Positions 27,324 through 37,106 of a stretch of DNA of 64,000 nucleotides are shown piece after piece; positions within the stretch are counted from its first letter, which is position 1, and each line of letters opens with the position of its first letter. The notes under the pieces are model-generated. The model was not told where the DNA came from. It ran no database searches and saw only the letters and a list, made by a program, of their open reading frames with translations. The position numbers and the translations under genes were made by a program. Source of the DNA: Myceligenerans salitolerans (GTDB taxonomy: Bacteria > Actinomycetota > Actinomycetes > Actinomycetales > Cellulomonadaceae); contig NZ_JAFMPK010000019.1 of assembly GCF_017349295.1 (NCBI RefSeq), positions 1 through 64,000 on the forward strand, read 5' to 3'.

Positions 27324-28018
27324 ACGTCGCCGAGGAAGCCCTTCTGTGGCTCAACGACCCCCTGACCTGGACCCGGCAAGGCGGGATCATCGACCTGGGC
27401 ATCGAGCACCTGGTCATGACCGCGGTCGCCGTCGCGCTCGCGGCCGCGTTCGCGATCCCGCTCGGCGCCTGGCTGGGGCACACGGGGCGCGGGGCCGGCG
27501 CCATGGTGGCGGTCGGCAACGCCACCCGCGCCATGCCGACCCTCGGCATCATCCTGCTCCTGGCCGCCGGCGGCCTCTTCGGCAACACGGCCACCGTCCT
27601 CGCGGCGGCCGTCTTCGCCGTACCGGTGCTGCTCACGAACTCCTATGAGGGCGTGCGAGGGGCGGACCCGGCCGCGCGTGACGCGGGCCGGGGAATGGGC
27701 ATGTCGGGCACGCGCGTCCTGCTCCACGTGGAGCTGCCGCTCGCCACCGGGCTCATCGCGGCGGGGCTGCGCACCACCATCGTGCAGGTCGTCGCCACCA
27801 TCCCGCTGGCCGCGCTGGCCGGCGGCGGAGGGCTGGGACAGATCATCGCCTTCGGGATGGGCACCCAGCGGTACGGACAGGTGCTGGCGGGCGGCGTCGT
27901 CGTGGCGCTGCTCGCCCTGGTGCTGGACGGACTCCTGGCGGTGGCGCAGCGGCTCGTCACCCCGGCGCCCCTGCGGGTGACCACGTCGCGGCGGCGGGGA
28001 GCTCGCGCGGCATCCTGA
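27320..28018 (+). CDS. Betaine/osmoprotectant-type ABC permease 2
   Basis: This 232-residue polytopic membrane protein has the permease loop DPAARDAGRGMGMSGTRVLLHVELPLATGLIAAGLR. It starts at a GTG overlapping the first permease. Together they form the membrane channel of an Opu-type importer; the matching binding lipoprotein is encoded 4 kb downstream (32029-33054). The basic tail (TTSRRRGARAAS) is cytoplasmic. Confidence 0.85.
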   Translation: MNVAEEALLWLNDPLTWTRQGGIIDLGIEHLVMTAVAVALAAAFAIPLGAWLGHTGRGAGAMVAVGNATRAMPTLGIILLLAAGGLFGNTATVLAAAVFAVPVLLTNSYEGVRGADPAARDAGRGMGMSGTRVLLHVELPLATGLIAAGLRTTIVQVVATIPLAALAGGGGLGQIIAFGMGTQRYGQVLAGGVVVALLALVLDGLLAVAQRLVTPAPLRVTTSRRRGARAAS

Positions 28019-28106
28019 GCCCACTGCCTCCGCCCCGCGGGCACCGGCGGCGTCTGCGGCACGAGCCGGTAGGACACCCGTCACGTGACGCCGCTACGCT
28101 CACGAT

Positions 28107-29015
28107 GTGACTGAGAACCACCGCGTGGCACTGGCCACCTGCTCCGTCCTGCCCGAGCTCGACAAGGGCGACCAGCCGCTGGTCGCCGCGCTGGCCGAGC
28201 GGGGCGTCACCGCCGAGCCCGCGGTCTGGGACGACGCCCGCGTCGACTGGTCGTCGTACGACCTCGTCGTGGTCCGCTCCACCTGGGACTACTCGGCCCG
28301 GCGAGACGAGTTCGTCGCCTGGGCGAAATCGGTGCCCACGCTCCTCAACTGTGCCGACGTGCTCGAGTGGAACACCGACAAGCGCTACCTGCGCACCCTG
28401 GAGGCGTCGGACGTTCCCGTGATCCCGACCATCTGGCTCGATCCGGCCCGGCATCTGTCCAAGCGCGCGGTTCACACGCGGATGCCGGCCTTCGGCGACT
28501 TCGTCGTGAAGCCGGTGGTCAGCGCCGGCGCCAACGACACAGGGCGGTACCAGCCGGTGTCAGCCGAGTCGCGTGCCCTCGCGATCGAGCACGCGAAACG
28601 CCTGCTCGACGGCGGCCGCTGGGCCATGATCCAGCCCTACGTCACCTCGGTGGACACGGCGGGCGAGGCGTGCCTGGTGTTCCTCGACGGCGAGCTGACG
28701 CACTCGGTGCGCCGCAACGCCCTGCTGGACGGCCCGTTCCGTCCGACGCAGGGGCTGTACGCCACGGAGGAGATGCGGCCCTTCACCGCGTCGGCCGAGC
28801 AGGTCGAGGTGGCACGGAAGGCGCTCGAGGTGGCACAGGCCGAGCTGGGCGCCCGTGAGCCGCTGCTGTACGCCCGTGTCGACCTGGTCACCGGCGACGA
28901 CGGTACGCCGATGCTCATGGAGCTCGAACTCACCGAACCGTCCCTGTGGATGCAGCTGGCGGGAGACGTGGACGCCTTCGGCACGATGGCGGACGCGATC
29001 CTGCGACGGCTCTGA
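28107..29015 (+). CDS. ATP-grasp enzyme of unknown substrate
   Basis: This 302-residue protein starts at a GTG (the adjacent ATG reads straight into TGA). Features are the N-terminal pre-grasp region DLVVVRSTWDYSARRDEF, the ATP-binding stretch FGDFVVKPVVSAGANDTGRY and the metal motif MLMELELTEPSLWM. These match a small ATP-grasp group that includes the cycloserine-type ligase DcsG and many uncharacterised actinobacterial proteins. It probably ligates a carboxylate to an amine. There is no biosynthetic partner next to it. Confidence 0.75.
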   Translation: MTENHRVALATCSVLPELDKGDQPLVAALAERGVTAEPAVWDDARVDWSSYDLVVVRSTWDYSARRDEFVAWAKSVPTLLNCADVLEWNTDKRYLRTLEASDVPVIPTIWLDPARHLSKRAVHTRMPAFGDFVVKPVVSAGANDTGRYQPVSAESRALAIEHAKRLLDGGRWAMIQPYVTSVDTAGEACLVFLDGELTHSVRRNALLDGPFRPTQGLYATEEMRPFTASAEQVEVARKALEVAQAELGAREPLLYARVDLVTGDDGTPMLMELELTEPSLWMQLAGDVDAFGTMADAILRRL

Positions 29016-29029
29016 GCCGCCGGCACGGG

Positions 29030-29674
29030 TCAGGGCGCGGCCCCCGGTCGGCCTCGCTCGGTGGACAGGTAGCCGACCAGCGCCCGGTGCAGCTCGGCGG
29101 CAAGCGCCTCGGCCTCGTCGCCGTCGGCCTCGGTGATCAGCGGCATCATGCCTCGGACGAGCTGGATGGCGACGGTCGCGACACGGGCGGACTCGTCGGG
29201 CGCGACGCCGGGAAGCAGCTGGGAGATCAGGGCGTGCACACGGGCGTGCAAGGCGTCCTGCACCGGGGCGACGGCCGCCCGCAGGCCGGCCGGCATGTCG
29301 GTGCGGGAGAAGAGCGCCTTGAACCCGGGGTGGGCGCGGTTGAACGCGACGATCTGTTCCAGCAGGCCGCCCACGAGTGACCCGACGTCCGGGTCGGCAC
29401 CGACCCGGACGGCGAAGGTCGTGCCCGAGAGCTCGTCGAGCCGTTCGGCGTAGTACTCCGACAGCCCCTTCGCGACCTCGTCCTTGTTACGGAAGAACTG
29501 GTAGAGCGAACCGGGTGAGATGCCGGCCTCGGCCGCGATGGCGTTGGTCGTGGCGGCGTCGTACCCGCGATCGGCGAACACCACGGCCGCCGCGCGCAGG
29601 ATCTCCTCGATGCGTCGCCGTCCTCGGGCCTGGCGCCGCGGCCGGGCGGGCTGCGCCGCGTGCTCGTCGGTCAT
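29030..29674 (-). CDS. TetR-family repressor of the adjacent MmpL gene
   Basis: The ATG at 29674 has GGAGGGG upstream, giving 214 residues. The TetR helix-turn-helix is RRRIEEILRAAAVVFADRGYDAATTNAIAAEAGISPGSLYQFFRNKDEV; the C-terminal ligand domain is Ala/Leu-rich. It is divergent from the MmpL transporter, with two related palindromic sites in the gap, so it most likely represses that pump and itself. Confidence 0.88.
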   Translation of the reverse strand: MTDEHAAQPARPRRQARGRRRIEEILRAAAVVFADRGYDAATTNAIAAEAGISPGSLYQFFRNKDEVAKGLSEYYAERLDELSGTTFAVRVGADPDVGSLVGGLLEQIVAFNRAHPGFKALFSRTDMPAGLRAAVAPVQDALHARVHALISQLLPGVAPDESARVATVAIQLVRGMMPLITEADGDEAEALAAELHRALVGYLSTERGRPGAAP

Positions 29675-29695
29675 GTCTCTCCCCTCCTCGACAAC

Positions 29696-29738
29696 ACGAG
29701 CGATCACTCGTATTCTCTCGATGCGAGTAGTCGCTCGT
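29696..29738. promoter_or_regulatory. Two TetR operator copies between tetR and mmpL
   Basis: ACGAGCGATCACTCGT (29696-29711) and GCGAGTAGTCGCTCGT (29723-29738) are both partial palindromes. The reverse complement of the first matches the second at 13 of 16 positions. They are 27 bases apart, cover the divergent promoters, and are likely two dimer sites. Confidence 0.7.
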
Positions 29739-29760
29739 AAACCTTACCGAGGAGATGCTG

Positions 29761-31923
29761 ATGCTCACCGGTCTCGCGACCCGTTTCCCCCGCCGCGTGC
29801 TCGTCGCCGCCGCCGCGCTGTTCGTCCTGCTCGCCGGGATCGCGGCGACCACGGCCGACGCTCTCGCCCTGAACCGCTACGAAGCCCCGGAGTCCGAGTC
29901 CGTCGCGGCCCGCGAGTTCCTCGGGGAGCGGTTCGGCACCTCCGCCCCGAACGTGGCGGTGCTGATCACGGCGGCGGACGGCGACGTCGACGACCCGGGA
30001 GTCGCCGCGGTCGGCCGGGAGCTGACCGCGACCCTGGCCGCGTATCCGGGCGTACGGGACGCCTGGTCGTACTGGAGCCCGGCCGCACCGGACACCCTCG
30101 CGAGCGAGGACCGCCGGCACGGGCTCCTGCTCGCCTGGGTCCCGGGCGATGCCGACCACGTCCGCAGCGAGGTCCTGCCACGCCTCCAGGCCGACCTCGT
30201 GCAGGGAATCGACGCGCCGGAGGTGCGCGTCCAGCTCGGCGGAAGCGATGAGGTCTTCCGGGTCGTCGCCGAGCAGGCACGCACGGACTTCCTGCGGGCG
30301 GAGCTCGTCATCATCCCGGTCGTCACGGCACTTCTGTGGCTGGTGTACCGGCGGATCGCACCGGCGCTGGTGACCCTGGGCGTCGGCCTGTTCTCCGTGG
30401 TCGGAACGCTGGCGATCCTGCGCGGCGTCACGGCCTTCACCGAGGTGAGCACCTTCGCCGCCAACATCGCGCTCGTGATGGGCATCGGCCTCGGCGTGGA
30501 CTACAGCATGTTCCTGGTCCACCGGTTCCGCGAGGAACTGGCGGACGGCAGCCCGGTGCCGGCAGCCGTGCGGCGCACGGTCTCGACGGCGGGCCGCACC
30601 GTGGTCTTCAGCGGGCTGACCGTCGCGGCCTCCCTGTCGGTCCTCTTCGTCTTCCCCTACCCGTTCCTGTCGTCCTTCGCCTACGCCGGCATCGCCGTCG
30701 TCGCGACCGCGGTACTCGGCGCCCTCGTGATCGTGCCGGCCGCCCTCGGCCTGCTCGGGCACCGGGCCGCGAGAAGGCAGCCGGCCAGACCGGGCAGCAC
30801 GAGCGAGAGCACCTTCTGGTTCCGGGTGTCCTCGGCGGTGATGCGCCGTCCGCTGGCCGGTGGCGCCCTCGGGCTCGTCGTCGTGCTCGGCCTCGGCGCT
30901 CCGGCGCTCGCGATCGACTTCGGGGCCCCGGACGACCGTGTCCTGCCGGCCGGGCAGCCCGTGCGGGACATGTACGACGTGATCCGGGAGGACTTCGAGA
31001 CCGAGGACGCCGACGCCGTCCACGTCGTGGCGCGGGACACGACGGACGAGGCGGTCGCCGGGTACGCGGCGCGGCTGTCCGAACTGCCGGGCGTGCTGCG
31101 TGTCGACTCGGCGGCCGGTGCGTACGAGGAAGGCGGTCGCGTCGGCGACCCGGGCCCGTACGGGCCGGAACGCTTCACGGACGGCACGGCGCACCGGCTC
31201 GCGGTGGTTCCCGCGGGAGAACGCCTGGCGGACGACCCGGTCGGGCTGGTGCGGGACGTGCGTGCCGTGGAGGCGCCCGGCGACGTGCTGGTGGGCGGTT
31301 ACCCCGCGGAGCTCGCCGACTATCGCGACGGGGTGGTGGAGCGGCTGCCCCTGGTCGCGGTGCTGGTCTTCGTCGTCACGTTCGCGGTGCTCTTCCTGAT
31401 GACCGGCAGCGTGCTCGCCCCGGTCAAGGCCACCGTGCTCAACCTGCTCTCGCTGACCGTGATGTTCGGCGTCATGGTGTGGGGATTCCAGGAGGGCGGG
31501 CTCGCTCCCGTCCTCGGGTTCACGACCACCGGGGTGATCGAACCGAGCGTCCCGATCCTCATGTTCTGCATCGCCTACGGCCTGTCGATGGACTACGAGG
31601 TGTTCCTGCTCTCCCGGATCAAGGAGGACTACGACCGCACCGGTGATCCCACCGGATCCGTCCCGCGCGGCATCGCACGGTCGGCGCCTCTGGTCACCGC
31701 GGCCGCACTCATCCTCGCCGTCTCCTTCGCGATCTACGCCAGCAGCCAGGTGTCCTTCCTGCAACAGCTGGGCATCGGGATGGCGCTGGCCGTCGCGGTG
31801 GACGCCACCATCATCCGCGGAGTTCTCCTGCCGGCCTCGATGCGCCTCCTCGGCCATGCCAATTGGTGGGCACCGCGACCCCTGCGGCGGCTCCACGACC
31901 GGATCGGCCTGCGCGAGGGCTGA
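29761..31923 (+). CDS. MmpL-family RND transporter
   Basis: The ATG at 29761 has GGAG six bases upstream and is preferred to an ATG at 29755 that abuts it; this gives 720 residues. There are two MMPL halves, each with a large extracytoplasmic domain followed by a helix bundle. GIGLGVDYSMFLVHRFREEL and YGLSMDYEVFLLSRIKEDY are the paired proton-relay motifs (DY in each half). Such pumps export lipids, siderophores or drugs. The divergent TetR suggests induction by a small ligand. Confidence 0.92.
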   Translation: MLTGLATRFPRRVLVAAAALFVLLAGIAATTADALALNRYEAPESESVAAREFLGERFGTSAPNVAVLITAADGDVDDPGVAAVGRELTATLAAYPGVRDAWSYWSPAAPDTLASEDRRHGLLLAWVPGDADHVRSEVLPRLQADLVQGIDAPEVRVQLGGSDEVFRVVAEQARTDFLRAELVIIPVVTALLWLVYRRIAPALVTLGVGLFSVVGTLAILRGVTAFTEVSTFAANIALVMGIGLGVDYSMFLVHRFREELADGSPVPAAVRRTVSTAGRTVVFSGLTVAASLSVLFVFPYPFLSSFAYAGIAVVATAVLGALVIVPAALGLLGHRAARRQPARPGSTSESTFWFRVSSAVMRRPLAGGALGLVVVLGLGAPALAIDFGAPDDRVLPAGQPVRDMYDVIREDFETEDADAVHVVARDTTDEAVAGYAARLSELPGVLRVDSAAGAYEEGGRVGDPGPYGPERFTDGTAHRLAVVPAGERLADDPVGLVRDVRAVEAPGDVLVGGYPAELADYRDGVVERLPLVAVLVFVVTFAVLFLMTGSVLAPVKATVLNLLSLTVMFGVMVWGFQEGGLAPVLGFTTTGVIEPSVPILMFCIAYGLSMDYEVFLLSRIKEDYDRTGDPTGSVPRGIARSAPLVTAAALILAVSFAIYASSQVSFLQQLGIGMALAVAVDATIIRGVLLPASMRLLGHANWWAPRPLRRLHDRIGLREG

Positions 31924-32028
31924 GCGGCCGGCACCCTGAGCGATTCCCCCTTGCCAGCGCCCCCCGGTCACGATCGAATAGGACAGTTCGACCGTAGAAC
32001 ACCAGTACACAGCAGAACCGGAGTCACG

Positions 32029-33054
32029 ATGCGCCTCGCACGCACACCTTTGTCCACCCCGCTGCGCCTGGCCGGCGCGGCGACCGCCGTCGTCGGCCTC
32101 ACCCTCCTCACCGCGTGCGGCGAGCCCGGATCCGCGGGGGGTGAGACGTCCGGCGGCGCCACCACGGTCGCCGCCACCTGCGAACCGATCCCCGGTGACG
32201 AGATCGTCGTGCTCGACGACGACCAGAACCTCCAGACCGTCGACAACATCATCCCGGCGGTGAACGCCGACACCGCCGCCCAGTACCCGGAGCTGGTCGC
32301 CGTGCTCGACGAGGTGTCGGCCGCGCTGGACACCGACACCCTCATCGCCCTGAACCGGTCGGTCGACATCGACCGGGAGAAGTCCGAGGACGTCGCCGCG
32401 GAATTCGTCGCCTCCGCGGGCATCGAGGTCGACGAGGCCGAGGAGGCCGGGCCGGTCACGATCGGTGCCGCCGACTTCGCCGAGAGCGCGACGCTCGGGA
32501 ACATCTACGCCGAGGTGCTGCAGGACGCCGGGTACGACGCCGAGGTCACGACCATCGGCAACCGCGAGGCCTATCTGCCCGCACTGCGGAAGGGTGAGCA
32601 GATCCAGGTCGTACCCGAGTACGTCGGAACACTGACCGAGTTCATCAACGTGGACGTCAACGGCCCCGACGCCGAGCCGGTCGCGAGCAGCGACCTGGGC
32701 GCCACGGTGGAAGGGCTGCGCGGGCTCGCGGACGAGGTCGGGCTCGTGGTGGGCGAGCCGTCGGACGCGCAGGACCAGAACGCGTTCGCGGTGACGACCG
32801 CGTTCGCCGAGGAGCACGGTGTCACGACGCTCTCCGAACTCGCGGAGACCTGCGACGGGCTGATCCTCGGCGCCGGGCCGGAGTGCACCGAGCGCCCGTT
32901 CTGCCAGCCGGGGCTCGAGGAGACGTACGGGCTGACGTTCAGCGAGTTCCGCTCGCTCGACGCCGGCGGACCGCTCACCAAGGAGGCGCTGAAGCAGGGT
33001 GAGATCACCCTCGGCCTCGTCTTCAGCTCGGACGGGTCCCTGAGCACGCAGTGA
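32029..33054 (+). CDS. Betaine-type substrate-binding lipoprotein, circularly permuted
   Basis: The ATG at 32029 has GGAG six bases upstream, giving 341 residues. A signal peptide ends in lipobox TLLTAC (Cys30). Residues 55-132 (EIVVLDDDQ…DNIIPAVNAD…LIALNRSVDIDREKSEDVAAEFV) match what is normally the C-terminal end of the OpuCC/OpuAC-type domain. The usual start (VTIGAADFAESATLGNIYAEVL) comes only at about residue 143, and the protein ends at GLVFSSDGSLSTQ. It probably serves the permease pair at 26664-28018; no ATPase is present. Confidence 0.85.
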   Translation: MRLARTPLSTPLRLAGAATAVVGLTLLTACGEPGSAGGETSGGATTVAATCEPIPGDEIVVLDDDQNLQTVDNIIPAVNADTAAQYPELVAVLDEVSAALDTDTLIALNRSVDIDREKSEDVAAEFVASAGIEVDEAEEAGPVTIGAADFAESATLGNIYAEVLQDAGYDAEVTTIGNREAYLPALRKGEQIQVVPEYVGTLTEFINVDVNGPDAEPVASSDLGATVEGLRGLADEVGLVVGEPSDAQDQNAFAVTTAFAEEHGVTTLSELAETCDGLILGAGPECTERPFCQPGLEETYGLTFSEFRSLDAGGPLTKEALKQGEITLGLVFSSDGSLSTQ

Positions 33055-33065
33055 CGCCCGCGCGG

Positions 33066-33105
33066 GCCGGCCGCCGTGACGTCTCCAGGCGTCGCGGCGG
33101 CCGGC
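33066..33105. terminator. Bidirectional terminator hairpin between lipoprotein gene and tex
   Basis: Arms 33066-33081 (GCCGGCCGCCGTGACG) and 33090-33105 pair along 16 positions with one G-T pair, around an 8-base loop. It fills the 63-base gap between two convergent genes. Confidence 0.75.
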
Positions 33106-33117
33106 TGTGCGACACGG

Positions 33118-35508
33118 TCAGGCCAGCCCGGCCCGCCGGAGCGCGTCCGCCATGGCCGTGTCCGCCGGCGCCGAGGACTTGCCGCCCCGGCCGCCCTGGC
33201 CTCCGCGGCCCTGCCCGCCCCGGCCACCTCGGCCGCCGTTGCTCCGCCCCCGGCCGCCACCCGGGCGACCGCCGGACCCGCGACCGTCGTCGGGCCCGTC
33301 GCCGGCGCGCGCGCTGCCGCCGGTCGCGCCGCCCGCGACGCCGACCTCGTCGTCCAGGCGCAGCGTCAGGGCGATCCGCTTGCGCGCCACGTCCACGTCG
33401 AGCACCTTGACCTTGACGATCTCGCCCGACTTCACGACGTCGCGCGGGTCCTCCACGAAGCGCTTGGACATCGCCGACACGTGCACCAGCCCGTCCTGGT
33501 GCACACCGACGTCCACGAACGCACCGAAGGCGGCCACGTTCGTCACCTGCCCCTCCAGGATCATGCCCGGGACCAGGTCCGCCAGCGTCTCCACGCCGTC
33601 CGTGAACGACGCCGTGGTGAACTCCGGCCGCGGGTCACGGCCCGGCTTCACCAGCTCCGCGAAGATGTCGGTCACGGTCGGGAGGCCGAACTGGTCGTCC
33701 ACGAAGTCGGTGGGCCTCACGCCCTTGAGCGCTCCCTGGTTCCCGACGATCCCGGTCACCTCCGCCCCGGTCGCGGCGACGATCCTCCGGGCGAGCGGAT
33801 AGGCCTCCGGGTGCACCGACGAGGCGTCGAGCGGCTCGTCACCGCCGCGGATCCGGAGGAAGCCGGCGCACTGCTCGAAGGCCTTCGGCCCGAGCCGTGC
33901 CACCTCCTTCAACCCCGACCTGGAGGTGAACCGGCCGTTCGCGTCCCGGTGCGACACGATGCTCTCCGCGAGAGTCCTCGTGATCCCCGAGACACGCGAC
34001 AGCAGCGGCGCCGACGCCGTGTTCAGGTCCACGCCCACGCCGTTCACGCAGTCCTCCACGACGGCGTCGAGGGACCGCGAGAGCTTCGTCTCGGTGACGT
34101 CGTGCTGGTACTGGCCCACGCCGATCGACTTCGGGTCGATCTTGACCAGTTCCGCCAGGGGATCCTGCAGGCGGCGCGCGATCGACACGGCGCCGCGCAG
34201 GGACACGTCGAGGTCGGGCAGTTCCGCCGACGCGAACGCCGACGCGGAGTACACCGACGCCCCCGCCTCGCTCACCATGACCTTCGTCAGGCCCGGCAGG
34301 TTCTTCGCGAGCTCGGCCGCGAGCTTGTCGGTCTCACGCGAGGCGGTGCCGTTGCCGATCGCGACGAGTTCGACCTTGTGCTTCATGGCGAGGGCCCCGA
34401 GCGTGGCGAGCGCCTCGTCCCAGCGGTTCCGGGGCGCGTGGGGGTAGATCGTCGCCGTGTCGACCACCTTGCCCGTCGCGTCCACGACGGCGACCTTCGT
34501 CCCGGTACGCAGTCCCGGGTCCAGGCCCATCGTGGCGCGGGACCCGGCGGGCGCCGCGAGCAGCAGGTCACGCAGGTTGGCGGCGAAGACCCGCACGGCC
34601 TCGTCCTCGGCCTCCGTGCGCAGCCGCAGCCTCGCGTCGATGCCCAGGTGGACGAGGATCTTGGTGCGCCAGGCCCAGCGGACGGTGTCGCCGAGCCACT
34701 TGTCACCGGGGCGCCCTTGCTGCCGGACGCCGAACCGGTCCGCGATCTCCGCCTCGTAGGACGTCGGCACCCCGGGCTCGGCGTCGGGTTCCGGCTCGAT
34801 CACCAGATCCAGGACCTCCTCCTTCTCACCGCGGTACATCGCCAGGATGCGGTGGGACGGAAGGCTCGCGAGGTCCTCGGAGTAGTCGAAGTAGTCGGCG
34901 AACTTGGCGCCCTTCTCGGCCGCGCCGTCCCGCACCCGGGAGACCATGCGCCCGCGTGCCCAGAGCCGCTCGCGCAGCGTGCCCAGGAGATCGGCGTCCT
35001 CCCCCATGCGCTCGACGAGGATGGCACGCGCGCCGTCGAGGGCGGCCTTGACGTCGGCCACGCCCTTCTCGGCGTCGACGTAGGCGGCCGCAGTCGGCTC
35101 CGGATCGAGACCCGGGTCCCCGAGGAGCGCCTCGGCCAGCGGCTCCAGGCCCGCCTCGCGCGCGATCTGCGCCTTGGTGCGCCGCTTGGGCTTGTACGGG
35201 AGATAGATGTCCTCGAGCCGGGACTTCGTGTCCGCGGTGAGGATCCGGGCGCGCAGCTCGTCGGTGAGCTTCCCCTGCTCCTCGATGGACTGGAGGATCG
35301 CCGCCCGCCGTTCCTCCAGCTCGCGCAGGTAGCGCAGCCGCTCCTCGAGCGTGCGCAGCTGCGCGTCGTCGAGCGTGCCCGTCACCTCCTTGCGATACCG
35401 GGCGATGAACGGGACCGTCGCCCCGTCGTCCAGCAGGCCGACCGCCGCGGCGACCTGGTTCTCCCGGACACCCAGCTCCTCGGCGATGCGCGCGTTGATG
35501 CTCTGCAC
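33118..35508 (-). CDS. tex: Tex-family RNA-binding transcription accessory protein
   Basis: The conserved protein starts at a GTG at 35508 ([12 protein letters not shown]…) with GAGGTGGGGG upstream, giving 796 residues; an earlier in-frame start would add unrelated sequence. Order: helical N-domain with [13 protein letters not shown]; YqgF-like RNase H fold ([17 protein letters not shown]); helix-hairpin-helix region with [10 protein letters not shown]-terminal S1 domain ([31 protein letters not shown]). The last about 65 residues form an RGG-rich tail, often seen in actinobacterial RNA-binding proteins. It acts in transcription and RNA metabolism. Confidence 0.94.
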   Translation of the reverse strand: MQSINARIAEELGVRENQVAAAVGLLDDGATVPFIARYRKEVTGTLDDAQLRTLEERLRYLRELEERRAAILQSIEEQGKLTDELRARILTADTKSRLEDIYLPYKPKRRTKAQIAREAGLEPLAEALLGDPGLDPEPTAAAYVDAEKGVADVKAALDGARAILVERMGEDADLLGTLRERLWARGRMVSRVRDGAAEKGAKFADYFDYSEDLASLPSHRILAMYRGEKEEVLDLVIEPEPDAEPGVPTSYEAEIADRFGVRQQGRPGDKWLGDTVRWAWRTKILVHLGIDARLRLRTEAEDEAVRVFAANLRDLLLAAPAGSRATMGLDPGLRTGTKVAVVDATGKVVDTATIYPHAPRNRWDEALATLGALAMKHKVELVAIGNGTASRETDKLAAELAKNLPGLTKVMVSEAGASVYSASAFASAELPDLDVSLRGAVSIARRLQDPLAELVKIDPKSIGVGQYQHDVTETKLSRSLDAVVEDCVNGVGVDLNTASAPLLSRVSGITRTLAESIVSHRDANGRFTSRSGLKEVARLGPKAFEQCAGFLRIRGGDEPLDASSVHPEAYPLARRIVAATGAEVTGIVGNQGALKGVRPTDFVDDQFGLPTVTDIFAELVKPGRDPRPEFTTASFTDGVETLADLVPGMILEGQVTNVAAFGAFVDVGVHQDGLVHVSAMSKRFVEDPRDVVKSGEIVKVKVLDVDVARKRIALTLRLDDEVGVAGGATGGSARAGDGPDDGRGSGGRPGGGRGRSNGGRGGRGGQGRGGQGGRGGKSSAPADTAMADALRRAGLA

Positions 35509-35640
35509 TGTCCCCCACCTCGTCGGATCCAACCGGCTCTGCCTCCGCAGGCCGCATCGAATCATGCCAGGAGACACCGACACGCGTCGCCTCGGCCCGG
35601 CCTGGACGCACCGCCGACGACGAAAGCGAGGGACGACGAA

Positions 35641-35664
35641 GGCAAGGAGAGAACTCTCCTTGCC
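35641..35664. repeat. 11-bp perfect inverted repeat upstream of tex
   Basis: GGCAAGGAGAG and CTCTCCTTGCC are separated by AA. It lies in the 257-base gap between the divergent tex and glycosyltransferase genes and could be an operator or a leader hairpin. The arm contains AAGGAG, so as RNA it could hide a ribosome-binding-like sequence. Confidence 0.55.
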
Positions 35665-35685
35665 ACTCTCAACGTATAGCGCACG

Positions 35686-35708
35686 GGGGGTCTTGCGGCA
35701 AGGCCCCC
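35686..35708. repeat. Second GC-rich inverted repeat in the tex/glycosyltransferase gap
   Basis: GGGGG (35686-35690) and CTTGC (35692-35696) pair with GCAAG (35698-35702) and CCCCC (35704-35708). The central CTTGC/GCAAG echoes the CAAGG/CCTTG of the repeat 40 bases to the left. Function unknown. Confidence 0.45.
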
Positions 35709-35765
35709 GTCGTCCCACAGAATCGCCGGACCTGGCCGATACTGCCGACGACGGAGGAGCACACG

Positions 35766-36989
35766 ATGCGGGTACTGCTGACCACCTACGGGTCACGCGG
35801 GGACGTCGAGCCGATGGTCGCGCTGGCCCTGGCCCTGCGGGAGCTGGGCGCGGACGTGCGGGTCTGCGCGCCACCGGACTTCTCCGGGCTGCTCGACGAG
35901 GCACACGTCCCGCTGACGCCCGTCGGCCGGCCGATACGCGCCCTGGCGACGGGCCTGCTCGCCGGCGAGCGGCCGAAGACGCTCCCGGAGATCACGGCCG
36001 AGCTGGCCGCCATGGCCTACGAGGCGGTGACGGCCGCCGGGGACTGCGACGCCGTGGTGTCCGCGGGTGTGATCGGGATGCAGGCCGGTGTGCGGGCAGC
36101 CGCGGAGAAGCGGGGCGTCCCGTACACGGGCGCGACGTTCTCCACGAACTTCGTGCCGTCGCCGCACCACCCCCCGGTGCCCTGGCCGGGCCAGACGTTC
36201 CCGGACGGGGAGACCGACAACCGGGTGCTGTGGGACCTCAACGGCGAGCACCTCCAGCGGCTGTTCGGCCCGCCCGTGAACGCTCTCCGCGAGTCGTGGG
36301 GGCTGTCACCGACCGGAAGCGTGCGAGATCTCGTGCTCGGCGACCACCCCTTGCTGGCCTCCGACCCGGTTCTCGCACCCTGGGAGCCGACACCGGACCT
36401 CGACGTGACCCAGACCGGCGCGTGGACGCGTCCCGACGAACGTCCGCTGCCTCACGGCCTGGAGGAGTTCCTGGCGGCCGGCGCACCGCCCGTGTACGTG
36501 GGGTTCGGCAGCATGCCGCTGCAGGATGCCGAGCGGACCGCCCGGGCGGCCTTCGACTCGGTCCGGGCCCATGGCCGGCGCATCGTGCTCGGCCGCGGCT
36601 GGGCCGCCCTGGCGCCGGACGGGACGAGCGACGACTGCCACGTCGTCGACGAGGTCAACCAGCAGGACCTGTTCCGCCGGGTCGCCGCCGTCGTGCACCA
36701 CGGGGGCGCCGGCACCACCACGACGGCCGCCCGCGCGGGCGCCCCGCAGGTGATCGTGCCGCAGGTCGCGGACCAGCCGTACTGGGGCGGCCGCGTGGCG
36801 GGGCTCGGGATCGGGGCGGCCCACGAAGGGCCCGTGCCGACCACCGACTCCCTCTCGGCCGCCCTCGACACCGCGCTGTCCCCCGAGACGCGGGCCCGGG
36901 CCGCCGCGGCGTCCGGCACGGTCCGGACCGACGGCGCGCGGACAGCCGCCCGGCTCGTCACCGCCTGGGACCCCACGGCGGCTGGTTGA
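35766..36989 (+). CDS. GT1-family glycosyltransferase
   Basis: This 407-residue protein has GGAGG nine bases before the ATG. The N-terminus [25 protein letters not shown] is the acceptor-domain signature of the sterol/macrolide/rhamnolipid glycosyltransferase group. The C-terminal NDP-sugar site includes YVGFGSMP and [28 protein letters not shown]. It transfers a sugar from a nucleotide donor to a hydrophobic acceptor. It stands alone, so the acceptor is unknown; carotenoid, lipid or a natural product are all possible. Confidence 0.88.
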   Translation: MRVLLTTYGSRGDVEPMVALALALRELGADVRVCAPPDFSGLLDEAHVPLTPVGRPIRALATGLLAGERPKTLPEITAELAAMAYEAVTAAGDCDAVVSAGVIGMQAGVRAAAEKRGVPYTGATFSTNFVPSPHHPPVPWPGQTFPDGETDNRVLWDLNGEHLQRLFGPPVNALRESWGLSPTGSVRDLVLGDHPLLASDPVLAPWEPTPDLDVTQTGAWTRPDERPLPHGLEEFLAAGAPPVYVGFGSMPLQDAERTARAAFDSVRAHGRRIVLGRGWAALAPDGTSDDCHVVDEVNQQDLFRRVAAVVHHGGAGTTTTAARAGAPQVIVPQVADQPYWGGRVAGLGIGAAHEGPVPTTDSLSAALDTALSPETRARAAAASGTVRTDGARTAARLVTAWDPTAAG

Positions 36990-37106
36990 CCCGCACCCAG
37001 CCCGCGAGCACCGCCTGCCCCACCGGCCCGGATCACGCCCGTCCACACCCGCCCGGCTCACGCCCGTCGCCCCGGGCGCCGTCCCGCGCCCGAGCAGCCG
37101 TCGCGT

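Noticed and set aside
29704-32817. A 1037-codon open frame on the minus strand
   Set aside because: It lies opposite the MmpL gene and the start of the lipoprotein gene, both of which have clear domains. It has no recognisable domain and is a mirror of high-GC codon bias.
35766-36989. The glycosyltransferase as a carotenoid glucosyltransferase
   Set aside because: C50 carotenoid glucosylation is possible, but the gene is 10 kb from the operon, on its own promoter, and sequence alone does not show the acceptor.
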